DNA from: Candidatus Roizmanbacteria bacterium UBA6242 | Lineage (GTDB): Bacteria > Patescibacteriota > Microgenomatia > UBA1406 > GWC2-37-13 | Direction: 5' to 3' | Assembly (NCBI GenBank): GCA_002440905.1 | Contig: DJWA01000020.1 | Span: forward strand, 1 to 42,205 | Length of the DNA: 42,205 nt | Shown: piece after piece, positions 33,205 to 41,353 of the stretch | Position numbering within the stretch: position 1 is the first letter of the stretch | Layout of the letters: every line of letters starts with the position of its first letter | Position numbers and translations under genes: made by a program | Notes under the pieces: generated by a model | What the model was told of the DNA's origin: nothing | Database searches by the model: none | What the model saw: only the letters and a program-made list of their open reading frames with translations

Positions 33205-35214
33205 TTATGGAGCAACGGATCCATCAACAAAGCCTGCCTCAGATATGGTTCTTGAAAGCTTTAACGCCAATTCTGGTGGAATTATGCCATCCGGAAACAT
33301 AATAGATCTATATTTATCAGTTGTAGGGTTCGACGCTTTAATAAAATTAAGATTATCGTTTAAGGCATTTTGCATATCTACCGGTAAAAGATTAAATACT
33401 TCACCAGGAACTTGCATTCCAACTACAATATCATTGCGATAATTAATCCCATTGCCTTGCAAACCATGAACGAAACCATTGTTGCCGCCGGCTTTATGGT
33501 AATTGTTCCAATCTTCCGGATTTCCGGTCGGAATTATCGGCACTAATTTATAAAAATTGTCGACGAGAATACTTTCTCCCAAGTTTCTTCCTTCCAAGTC
33601 ATCAATTTCATCTTTTGGAGTGAACATGAATTGGAACTGTCTTGGGTCAAAACCTAAAGGAAGGGTAATATTTTTTCCGTCGGCATTCTGCCATGTATAT
33701 GCTACGACATACATTTCTTTATTATCTTCTGTTATTATTTTTATAACTGCTTCTGCTTTGAATGGCTCCTTGCCCTGATGAAATCTTGCCCTCATAATAT
33801 CCATGTAGTTTTCCTGGCCAATCCTCTCCGGTGGTATGACGTCATCCATCCTTCCGGAATTTAAATAGAAGAAATAATCCATCACATCACCCGATCCGTG
33901 TCTACTAACAACAACCCAGTTTCTGGGTTGCTCTGTATTGGCCGGAAAAGGCTCTGACCCTATTCCACGAGCTAACATTATCAAATTAAAGTCGCCCGAC
34001 TCAACCATTTTATTATCAGTATCATAAAATGTAGTATAGTTCCCGTAGTCTAATAAATTCGTATTTACTTCAGCTACCTTAACCCAAAGATTTGTCTCAG
34101 GATTCCATACAACAGCAAATTTCTTTCCAGCACTATCAGTAGCTTCGGCAGTAACAATATTTGGGAAGTTGGTATCAGTGGTTGAAACGGCTTTAACACT
34201 TGTTGCCTCAACTGTTCCGTCAAAGTCCTTACCTGTGCTATAGTCTTTTCCTTTTACCTCTCCTGTTTTTATCTCATTGTATTCTTCTTCCCCTATAGCT
34301 GTTTTAACTTCAACGTTAATTGCCGGAACTACTACCGTTGGTGGCACGGTAGCCGTCGCTTCAACCGTTTGGATGTTTTCAGCTGGAGCAGCTGCATGCA
34401 CTACCGAGACTGATAAAGGATTAACTGCTTGAAGGGCTTTGAGTATTTTCTCAGACCAGGAAGGCGTTGTTTGGCTTTCCATTGAAACGCTTTTGTGAGT
34501 TACAGGATTACTATAATTTAACCCTATTATTTCTTCGGGTTGGTCGAAATATTGGATAAATGACTCTAGCGTTTCCTTATCCCCTGCCATGGCTTTATGA
34601 AGAACTTCAGGAGCAATATCGTCAAGCGAGATGCCAGACGTTAGCGTTAAGAATGAGGCTTTTACCGCTTCTGAATCACCATCTGTAAGAGTCGCCTTAA
34701 AAACCATATTCAAATTGTTCTTGTTATCGTATGCGTAGTTTACCGATACTGGTGCCATTTCTGAAACTGCTTTCCCTTCTTCGTTGTAAAAGAGAACAAA
34801 AACTCCCTTTTCAAAAGCAAACATCTCTGACATTACCCTAGAATTGTCGGCATCTATGCCAATAAGCGCCGTTGACCCCTTAAACTCCCCATATTTCGGA
34901 GTCATTTCTTGAATGTAAGGTTCCGCTTTTCTTGACATCCCCGTATCGTAACCTGCAAAAGGCTGACTGGCATTCATTTGTTCGGTAATTTGATCCGTTA
35001 TTGGCTTGGGCATTTCCGTAGCGGTAGGAACGACTTCTTGACCCTGCGGACCACAAGAGACACTCATGGTCGTTAAAATTGTTAAGGGAATAACTAACCT
35101 GATAGCTTCTTTTTTAGCAATAAAAGGGCGAGCGGATTTGACTGATGGAGCGAAGTCAGGAGCCCTTTTTGAGGCGGCGCGTGACCTATTAATTATTTCC
35201 ATTCTTGGTTCCAT
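33205..35214 (-). CDS. Large lipoprotein-like exported protein, unknown family
   Basis: 669 aa. An unusually long basic N-region (about 1-37) precedes a hydrophobic stretch (about 38-53, IRLVIPLTILTTMSVSC) ending in Cys, followed by Gly-Pro. The Cys could be lipidated, but the residue at -3 is Ser, not the usual Leu. A Thr/Pro-rich linker follows. The rest is soluble, with a possible early domain (about 90-250), a Val/Thr/Ala linker near 285-310, and a C-terminal domain with VHGLQGNGINYRND. I recognise no family. It starts 15 nt after the SecA-like gene and is probably co-transcribed with it, so the two may work together. Confidence 0.5.
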   Translation of the reverse strand: MEPRMEIINRSRAASKRAPDFAPSVKSARPFIAKKEAIRLVIPLTILTTMSVSCGPQGQEVVPTATEMPKPITDQITEQMNASQPFAGYDTGMSRKAEPYIQEMTPKYGEFKGSTALIGIDADNSRVMSEMFAFEKGVFVLFYNEEGKAVSEMAPVSVNYAYDNKNNLNMVFKATLTDGDSEAVKASFLTLTSGISLDDIAPEVLHKAMAGDKETLESFIQYFDQPEEIIGLNYSNPVTHKSVSMESQTTPSWSEKILKALQAVNPLSVSVVHAAAPAENIQTVEATATVPPTVVVPAINVEVKTAIGEEEYNEIKTGEVKGKDYSTGKDFDGTVEATSVKAVSTTDTNFPNIVTAEATDSAGKKFAVVWNPETNLWVKVAEVNTNLLDYGNYTTFYDTDNKMVESGDFNLIMLARGIGSEPFPANTEQPRNWVVVSRHGSGDVMDYFFYLNSGRMDDVIPPERIGQENYMDIMRARFHQGKEPFKAEAVIKIITEDNKEMYVVAYTWQNADGKNITLPLGFDPRQFQFMFTPKDEIDDLEGRNLGESILVDNFYKLVPIIPTGNPEDWNNYHKAGGNNGFVHGLQGNGINYRNDIVVGMQVPGEVFNLLPVDMQNALNDNLNFIKASNPTTDKYRSIMFPDGIIPPELALKLSRTISEAGFVDGSVAP

Positions 35215-35229
35215 TATACAACTTGTATT

Positions 35230-38200
35230 CTATTTTGTCAAAAAACTATATCCGGCTCCATAAACATTATATGCTTTTTCAGAAATAATTGTATCAACGC
35301 GATTTTTGAACTCATCCGAGCTCGAATATGACAGATATTCCGCTTGATCATCGCGTAATAAATATATTTGACTTCCTTTTTTATAGGATAAAAAATCCTG
35401 GTAGGCACTTTCATCCTCCGCCCATAACCTTGTCCTACCCCATTCCAATCCTTTGACCTGCGGATCTGGGCTAATTGAGGAAAAAATGTGTTTCTCCTTT
35501 GGATCAAGGGGTTGGTGGAAATATAGTTCTCCACCTTCATTCACAGCGCCCATGTATTCTTCAACTTCCTGTCTTCGGTAGTTATACCAGGCAGTCGCAT
35601 AATCCGAAACAACCGAGTTTTTGGTCAAATATCTATCAAGACTTAATACAAGACTCCGCATATCCGATCCCGGAATCTCCCTTGGAGCCAAAACCAAATA
35701 TTCCATCAAAAATCCCTTCATTCCATCAGGTAATCCCATTTGCTGAGAAAGGAATTGCCTCATTATATCCGGCGTACCGTTCCATCCGAACTCTTTAATA
35801 GTTGCCCTTATAGCTGCAAGCCGTTTTAGTAAAATATCTCGATCACTCGTTTTGGCAATTTCCTTGAAATCATTCTTAAATCTGTCCGTGAACTGAGTCA
35901 TTCCAGGCAAGGTTTTCTCCATAATGGCTATTGCCTGCATACCATTCTTTCCGACATCGCTATTCAACGCCTTTATTTCTTTTTCTGATAATTGTTTTTT
36001 TGAGTAGGATGAGAACTCTTCATCTGTCATCGTTAAAATAGAAAATAAACCGTCTTCTCTTAATATGATTTTTAGACTTCTATCTCCATACTTTTCCTCC
36101 AAATCTTTCCGCTTTGCGATAGTCTCTTTTTCGTTGGTAAAAACTTTTTTAATTTCGGTGAATATGCCCGGGAGGCCTTTTATCTTGGTATTCATATCTT
36201 CGGTGATCTTCTTTCCTTGTATAGCCACATATTCGTCCATAAGGATCGCTAGTTCATCATCGTTATTTTCCGAAGTTTCTGAGGTCCGAACGATCTCAAG
36301 CATCAAATGTCTTCCTGTGGTGGGGTCTCCTTTTGATTCGGCAATCCTCTTCCTTACCTCATCCCTATCCCAACTTCCCAAGGCATTTAATAACGCTCCA
36401 TTCCTTTCTTCAAAAAGCATTATATAAGGCTCGAGGAACTCTTCGCTTACAAACCACGAAAAATCGTCACCAGGCGCACCTCGGCGACCATATATCTGCA
36501 TCATCTGGGCACGGTTGACCGGCAGTCCATGCAAGGCTACATGAAGGTCAGGGAAGCTTCCGTTTTCTTTAATAATATCTACCCCAAAACCGGCAGCACC
36601 AGATGAAACAACGGCTTTTAATCTACCTTCCGCCAAATCCGTGTATATTCTCGCGGTTTCTTTCTCATACTGAGCTAATTCACTTGTTTCTGAAGGCTTG
36701 CTCCTAATATACCCAACTTTATCTTTACCCAATCTTTCGACCAACTGGTCGTAAATTTCCCGACTGTTATCCAGATGATAACTTACAATCAATGTTGGTT
36801 TTTCGGGAACAGAATTAACTAACGCATTAATGGCTTCTTTTTCTGTGGTTGAAATATTCGGGTTAGGAACGGTTTTAATTGCTGGAGGGCTGACAACTTC
36901 GATATCTTTGCCTGTTGCGTCTTTAAGAAACGAGGCAAATGACGACCGAGTTATCTTGTGTGATTCCGGATCGGGAAACATCAGGGTTCCCGAAGCACAG
37001 TGTAGCTTATCTCCCGTTGCTTTGGCAAAACTTTGGAAGGTGGTTGTTTTGAAGGCAACCGGATTCAAGGGGACAAAATCGTACTCGCCCTCAAGAACCA
37101 ATATATTCATCTGTTCTTGGGATGAGAATTTATGATCTTGAAGCATTTGGTCTATATATGAATCTCTAACCTTGGGGTTTCCGTCAACCATTGTGTAAAG
37201 AAGCCCTTTTTTCTTGTGGAGTCGCGCTAAGTCGTTACCAACATTTTCATAATATACCTCGGAGTTTTCCGGTTCAAAGTTGAGGTGGGTATTTGCCAAC
37301 TTATTGGCCATCCGCTTCTTGGCTTGCCCTTCTAAACCCAATTTCTTAGCAACAATTTCCACTCCCTCATTAAACGCAGCAACGACCGCATCTTGAGATT
37401 TTGACCTTTCGAAATCGTACCCCCTCAAGTGTTCGGAAATTTTCAGCTTATGAAGTCGTTTGACCGTCGATTCTGATAGCGTGTGGCCACCGCCCTCGAG
37501 TACGTAATTAGACTCTGTTAATTGTTTGGAAACAATAAATCTTCTCATCCAGTCAATGGTCGAATCGACCATCTCCCCAGGTGAATAATACTGATCTTCG
37601 TTGACGGAGGCATAAGGAGAACGACGGCTGTATGGAACGTCCGCCTCGTCAAAAAACATATTCCCGGTTTCTCTACGGAATTTCTGAGGATCTTCCTGGT
37701 AATCAAAAACCAGATCACGATCGGTCGCGAAATAGACCGATTGTATCTTAAAAACTGTTTCCTCTTTTCTATCGGCGGCGACGGCGTCGCTCCAGTAATT
37801 CTTCATTATCGTCCGCCTGCTTTCTTCGGTGTAATCCCCGTCTAGCAGGCCTTCTGTCAACATCTTTTTTTTTGATTCCTTATCCAATCCCTGCGAAGAA
37901 TGATCAAATCTTTTGTCTTCAAAACTTAAAGACAATTGTGGCGACACTTCAGATAGGGCTTTGTTAAAAAAATCCGCGTGGCTTTTTAATTTGCCAAGCA
38001 GTATCTCATCAGTTCCGACTAACACCGATGACCGTATATCTGACGTTAAAGCATCGACGATGCTCGTTATTGGAAAAACTGTTGAAGTCTTTCCTTCACG
38101 AGTACCCATATGGATATGCTTACCGTCCAAAAACGCTGTTACCGCCCTTACCTGTCTTCTTTCCTTCTCAAAATCGTAAACTTCCGGTTTGTACCTTTCT

Positions 38201-38439
38201 CTGTTTTTTATAAACATGAAAGCGACCAGATCGTCTTTTAACCGTTCCTTAATATCCTTATTACCAGGGTGCTCATTAAACTGTTTAAAACCTCTCATGA
38301 TTCTAGCTGACCAGTCACTATTTGGATTGTTTTTCTCGATCATCTGCTGGATTCTCTCATGCCTGGGTTTTAACGGAGTCACAACAAATCTTCTTTCCAA
38401 TTTTTGCATCACGGGGGCTAATTCTATCGCACTCATCAT
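35230..38439 (-). CDS. SecA-like DEAD-type ATPase, divergent
   Basis: 1069 aa, no signal peptide or membrane helix. The order of motifs follows SecA: QVRAVTAFLDGKHIHMGTREGKTS (motif I at 111-119; SecA has MKTGEGKT), FFDEADVPYSRRSPY (motif II, 264-267; SecA DEVD...ARTPL), LHCASGTLMFPD (480-490; SecA MTGTA), SSGAAGFGVDI (motif V, 612-622; SecA GRGTDI) and QIYGRRGAPGDD (motif VI, 648-659; SecA QxxGRxGRxGD). The first Gly of the P-loop is Arg and the second motif-VI Arg is Ala, so ATP use may be altered. Residues ~670-1069 are helical with no SecA zinc tail. This is not the housekeeping SecA. It may drive export of the downstream surface proteins; that part is inference. Confidence 0.7.
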   Translation of the reverse strand: MMSAIELAPVMQKLERRFVVTPLKPRHERIQQMIEKNNPNSDWSARIMRGFKQFNEHPGNKDIKERLKDDLVAFMFIKNRERYKPEVYDFEKERRQVRAVTAFLDGKHIHMGTREGKTSTVFPITSIVDALTSDIRSSVLVGTDEILLGKLKSHADFFNKALSEVSPQLSLSFEDKRFDHSSQGLDKESKKKMLTEGLLDGDYTEESRRTIMKNYWSDAVAADRKEETVFKIQSVYFATDRDLVFDYQEDPQKFRRETGNMFFDEADVPYSRRSPYASVNEDQYYSPGEMVDSTIDWMRRFIVSKQLTESNYVLEGGGHTLSESTVKRLHKLKISEHLRGYDFERSKSQDAVVAAFNEGVEIVAKKLGLEGQAKKRMANKLANTHLNFEPENSEVYYENVGNDLARLHKKKGLLYTMVDGNPKVRDSYIDQMLQDHKFSSQEQMNILVLEGEYDFVPLNPVAFKTTTFQSFAKATGDKLHCASGTLMFPDPESHKITRSSFASFLKDATGKDIEVVSPPAIKTVPNPNISTTEKEAINALVNSVPEKPTLIVSYHLDNSREIYDQLVERLGKDKVGYIRSKPSETSELAQYEKETARIYTDLAEGRLKAVVSSGAAGFGVDIIKENGSFPDLHVALHGLPVNRAQMMQIYGRRGAPGDDFSWFVSEEFLEPYIMLFEERNGALLNALGSWDRDEVRKRIAESKGDPTTGRHLMLEIVRTSETSENNDDELAILMDEYVAIQGKKITEDMNTKIKGLPGIFTEIKKVFTNEKETIAKRKDLEEKYGDRSLKIILREDGLFSILTMTDEEFSSYSKKQLSEKEIKALNSDVGKNGMQAIAIMEKTLPGMTQFTDRFKNDFKEIAKTSDRDILLKRLAAIRATIKEFGWNGTPDIMRQFLSQQMGLPDGMKGFLMEYLVLAPREIPGSDMRSLVLSLDRYLTKNSVVSDYATAWYNYRRQEVEEYMGAVNEGGELYFHQPLDPKEKHIFSSISPDPQVKGLEWGRTRLWAEDESAYQDFLSYKKGSQIYLLRDDQAEYLSYSSSDEFKNRVDTIISEKAYNVYGAGYSFLTK

Positions 38440-38481
38440 AAAATCATTTTAACAGATATGGCCTTGATGTATAATCTTCAC
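38440..38481. promoter_or_regulatory. Divergent promoter region, SecA-like gene / rnhA
   Basis: Minus strand TAAAAT (38451-38446) is exactly 6 nt before the ATG at 38439. Plus strand TATAAT (38470-38475) is exactly 6 nt before the ATG at 38482. Both transcripts are predicted to be leaderless. Confidence 0.5.
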
Positions 38482-38880
38482 ATGGTCTTAAAAATATTTA
38501 CCGATGGCGGCTCCAAGGGAAATCCTGGGCCATCTTCTATCGGAATGGTTTTTTACCTTGACGGAAAAAAAGTCTTTGACCACCACGAAGCCATAGGGAT
38601 CGCAACTAATAACGATGCCGAATATTTGGCGTTGATTAGAGCACTTGAGTTTTTGAACAAAAACCATAAAAAAGAGGAGGTTGAAAAGGTTCAATTTTAT
38701 TCGGACTCACGCCTTATGGTCAACCAGGTTAACGGACTTTTTAAAGTCAAAAATGGTAAGATCAAAGAATATATCCTAAAAATCAGGGGTCTGGAGCAGG
38801 AAAAAGGCTTCCGAATCTCCTATTCTTATATTCCCCGCGAGGAAAACAAGGAAGCCGATCTACTAGTTAACACCGTCTGA
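38482..38880 (+). CDS. rnhA: Ribonuclease HI family protein
   Basis: 132 aa from the ATG at 38482, chosen because TATAAT lies 6 nt upstream; ATGs at 38458 and 38467 precede or overlap that -10. Catalytic residues are visible: D8 in FTDGGSKGNPG, E47 in NNDAEYLAL, D75 in YSDSRLMV and D126 in NKEADLLVN. It removes RNA from RNA-DNA hybrids. The short form lacks the basic-protrusion handle of E. coli RNase HI, like many RnhA-like/Ribonuclease HI-related proteins. It is convergent with dprA, 5 nt apart. Confidence 0.92.
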   Translation: MVLKIFTDGGSKGNPGPSSIGMVFYLDGKKVFDHHEAIGIATNNDAEYLALIRALEFLNKNHKKEEVEKVQFYSDSRLMVNQVNGLFKVKNGKIKEYILKIRGLEQEKGFRISYSYIPREENKEADLLVNTV

Positions 38881-38885
38881 CCCGA

Positions 38886-39752
38886 TTAGGGTTTAATCCC
38901 GTATTCCTCCAAGATATCCCTCAGTTCTGTGACCATTTTCGCACCCTGCTTAAGGAGAATGTTTGGAGCGCTCGATAAGTCGTTGATTATTTGGCCGGGA
39001 ACGGCAAAGATATCCTTTCCCTGGTTGGCGGCGTACCTAGCCGTAATCAAAGTCCCCGAATGTCCTCCGCCTTCAACAACTAAAACTCCCCGGGATAATC
39101 CTGAAATTATCCGATTACGAGAAATAAACATCCCCTTAACAACCGATGACCCAGGGGGAAACTCGCTAACTACTGCCCCGCCAGATCGGATTATCGTATT
39201 GTAAAGATTAATATGAATTGATGGATAGACAAAATCCACGCACCCCAAAACGGCAACCGTCCGGCCTTTAGCGTCTATTGCCGCCCAGTGGGCGATCCCA
39301 TCAATGCCTTGAGCCATACCCGACACGATCGTAAAACCCTTCTTTGCCAAACCGTACGTCAGCTCGTACGTTACTTTTTGGCCGTAAGAAGTTGGCAGCC
39401 TCGTGCCGACAACCGAGAAAAACCGGTATTTTCCCAATACGCCTTTAATATATATACATATAGGCGGGTCGGAGATGTTTTTGAGGTCTTCTGGATATTT
39501 GTCGCTTTCCTGGCAAACCACTTCTATATTACTATTTCTAAGTTCTTCGAGTCTTTTGACCGGATCAAACCCACTCCTGAAAGCCGTAAACGCGGTTGTC
39601 AGGTCTTTACCAATTACATACTCTAACCTATCCTTGATTCCCCAATAAGCCTTGGAGGGAGAGCCAAAATATTCAATCAGTGCCCTAAACCTCATAGGGC
39701 CTATGCCCGTAAAGTGAGAAAAACCTAGATAATATATAAGGTTATTATTCAT
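38886..39752 (-). CDS. dprA: DNA-protecting protein DprA (Smf)
   Basis: 288 aa from the ATG at 39752 (MNNNLIYYLGFSHFTGIG), which is the normal N-terminus; the in-frame ATG at 39866 would add 38 non-conserved residues. The Rossmann-like core has FSVVGTRLPTSYG, KGFTIVSGMAQGIDGIAHWAA, GCVDFVYP, SEFPPGSS, FISRNRIISGLS and VVEGGGHSGTLITARYAANQG. DprA loads RecA onto incoming single-stranded DNA during transformation. With the type IV pilus genes in this window it suggests natural competence, as commonly noted in this group. Confidence 0.95.
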   Translation of the reverse strand: MNNNLIYYLGFSHFTGIGPMRFRALIEYFGSPSKAYWGIKDRLEYVIGKDLTTAFTAFRSGFDPVKRLEELRNSNIEVVCQESDKYPEDLKNISDPPICIYIKGVLGKYRFFSVVGTRLPTSYGQKVTYELTYGLAKKGFTIVSGMAQGIDGIAHWAAIDAKGRTVAVLGCVDFVYPSIHINLYNTIIRSGGAVVSEFPPGSSVVKGMFISRNRIISGLSRGVLVVEGGGHSGTLITARYAANQGKDIFAVPGQIINDLSSAPNILLKQGAKMVTELRDILEEYGIKP

Positions 39753-40009
39753 TGACAATCGTTTTCGAGGGCGCAACAACTTATCATGATGACTGGAGAG
39801 GTCTAAGGTTTCGACCGACCACCGATGCCAGTCTTTTTTTATATTGCAAATTCTTTTTGAACCCACTTTCCCATGACTTTTTATTTCAAGGTTTAAATCT
39901 CGGTATCATAAAAACATGGACCATTGTTTTCTTTGACATAAAATGAAGTTACAAAATCCGTAAATTATTGTCAGTCGCTTATCTGCTACAAAATGTGAGT
40001 TTTGGAGTC
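39753..40009. other. Intergenic region with terminator-like hairpin
   Basis: No gene is convincing here. The clearest structure is GACTGG (39791-39796) paired with CCAGTC (39828-39833), an inner GGTC/GACC, and seven T on the plus strand (39834-39840). No plus-strand gene ends here, so it may terminate an unrecognised small RNA, or form a hairpin in the dprA leader. The rest is AT-rich. Confidence 0.4.
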
Positions 40010-41326
40010 TTAGGATGAGAAGATTCTTTCAAGTGCCACTATCCCTTTTTCGAACATATTGAGGTCGACGTTTTCGTCTGGAGCATGGATATTTTCGTCC
40101 GGCAGGGTAAAGCCCGTCAGGATGATCGGTTTCTTGTATAGTTTCTGGAGAATTTCGGCGGCGGCTATCGACCCTCCAGAGCGATTGAAGAAACATTCTC
40201 CCCCAAAGACCTCCTCAAGTATTTTGGCAGTCTTTATGGCATACGGATTCGTATAGTCGGTATAAAAAGGGTCGGCCGCTTCCTTTACAATAAATTCGTG
40301 ATCGACGCCTTCGGGAAGATTGCCAGCTACAAACTTTTCAACTAACTTTATAATCTCAGGACCGTTCTGGTATTCAACCAGCCTAATTGAGAATTTAATG
40401 GTTGCTTCGCAGGGAATGATCGTTTTGAAGCCCTGTCCGGCATATCCTGACGCAACCCCGTTTATATCAAGGGACGGTTTGATTTTGCTCTCAAGAAATC
40501 CTCCAACCATTTGATTTACCTTAGCGGTTTCCCTTTCATTTTCCTCATTGGGTACGAATTTCGAAAGGACGGCTATTTCATCTTCCGTGAATTTCTTGAC
40601 CTTGTCATAAAAACCGGGAATAAGTATTTTTCCTTTACTATCTTTCATCTTCGAAAAAAGATCGGCCGCCACCTGGGCCGGATTCAAAACCCGGTTTCCG
40701 TAAACACCGGAATGTAGATCGCTTTCTCCGGTTTTTATCTTAAGTTCAAATCCCGCGATCCCCCTCAGACCATAAAATATCTGGGGAACGTTTACAGCTT
40801 TCATACCCATGTCCAGAATATAGAAAACGTCAATTTTCCTTAAGTCGTCCCCGGCTTTTTTAACAAGTTCCTCAAAGTGATCGCTCCCGGTTTCCTCTTC
40901 ACCTTCGAATATGAAAACGATATTATTCTTGAGCATTTTTTTGGCGATCAAATTTTTCACCGCTATTACCGACTGAATCAGGTGCATTTTGTCGTCGGCA
41001 ACCCCCCGACCGTAAAGTTTGTTTCCCCGCTTAGTCAAATTGAAGGGTGGACTTGTCCATTTGTCAACTGGGTCCTCAGGTTGGACATCGTAATGGGCAT
41101 AAATACCTATCGTTTCCGCCGACTCTGACATGATTTTTTTCCCAATGACCAAGGATGGGCAATTGTTTGAATTGAACTCCTCAACAACCATACCGATTGA
41201 CTCCATTTCTCCCTTGATATATTCGACCGCCTTATCCATCTGTTTTCTTCGCTTCGAGTCGGTCGAGACCGATTCTATTGAGACCAGTTGCGCAAGTTTT
41301 CTGTTGACCTCATCTATCTTCGCCAT
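40010..41326 (-). CDS. M20 family metallopeptidase (dipeptidase-like)
   Basis: 438 aa from the ATG at 41326 (MAKIDEVNRKLAQL); the ATG at 41347 adds only seven residues. Metal-site motifs are in order: YAHYDVQP (first His), GRGVADDKMHL (bridging Asp), FEGEEETGS (catalytic Glu-Glu), ILDMG (Asp), and IHAPDENV near the end (His). The lid domain contains LHSGVYGNRVLNPA. Such enzymes cleave dipeptides or acyl-amino acids in the cytoplasm. It fits peptide scavenging together with glutamate dehydrogenase, though the substrate cannot be read from sequence. Confidence 0.92.
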   Translation of the reverse strand: MAKIDEVNRKLAQLVSIESVSTDSKRRKQMDKAVEYIKGEMESIGMVVEEFNSNNCPSLVIGKKIMSESAETIGIYAHYDVQPEDPVDKWTSPPFNLTKRGNKLYGRGVADDKMHLIQSVIAVKNLIAKKMLKNNIVFIFEGEEETGSDHFEELVKKAGDDLRKIDVFYILDMGMKAVNVPQIFYGLRGIAGFELKIKTGESDLHSGVYGNRVLNPAQVAADLFSKMKDSKGKILIPGFYDKVKKFTEDEIAVLSKFVPNEENERETAKVNQMVGGFLESKIKPSLDINGVASGYAGQGFKTIIPCEATIKFSIRLVEYQNGPEIIKLVEKFVAGNLPEGVDHEFIVKEAADPFYTDYTNPYAIKTAKILEEVFGGECFFNRSGGSIAAAEILQKLYKKPIILTGFTLPDENIHAPDENVDLNMFEKGIVALERIFSS

Positions 41327-41353
41327 ATTAGGATTAATATAACACAATAATTT

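Noticed and set aside
39795..39825. tRNA T-arm-like sequence (GGTTTCGACC)
   Set aside because: No matching acceptor, D or anticodon arms can be drawn around it.
39753..39866. 38-residue N-terminal extension of DprA
   Set aside because: The extension is low in conserved features, includes the hairpin region, and the family-typical start is at 39752.
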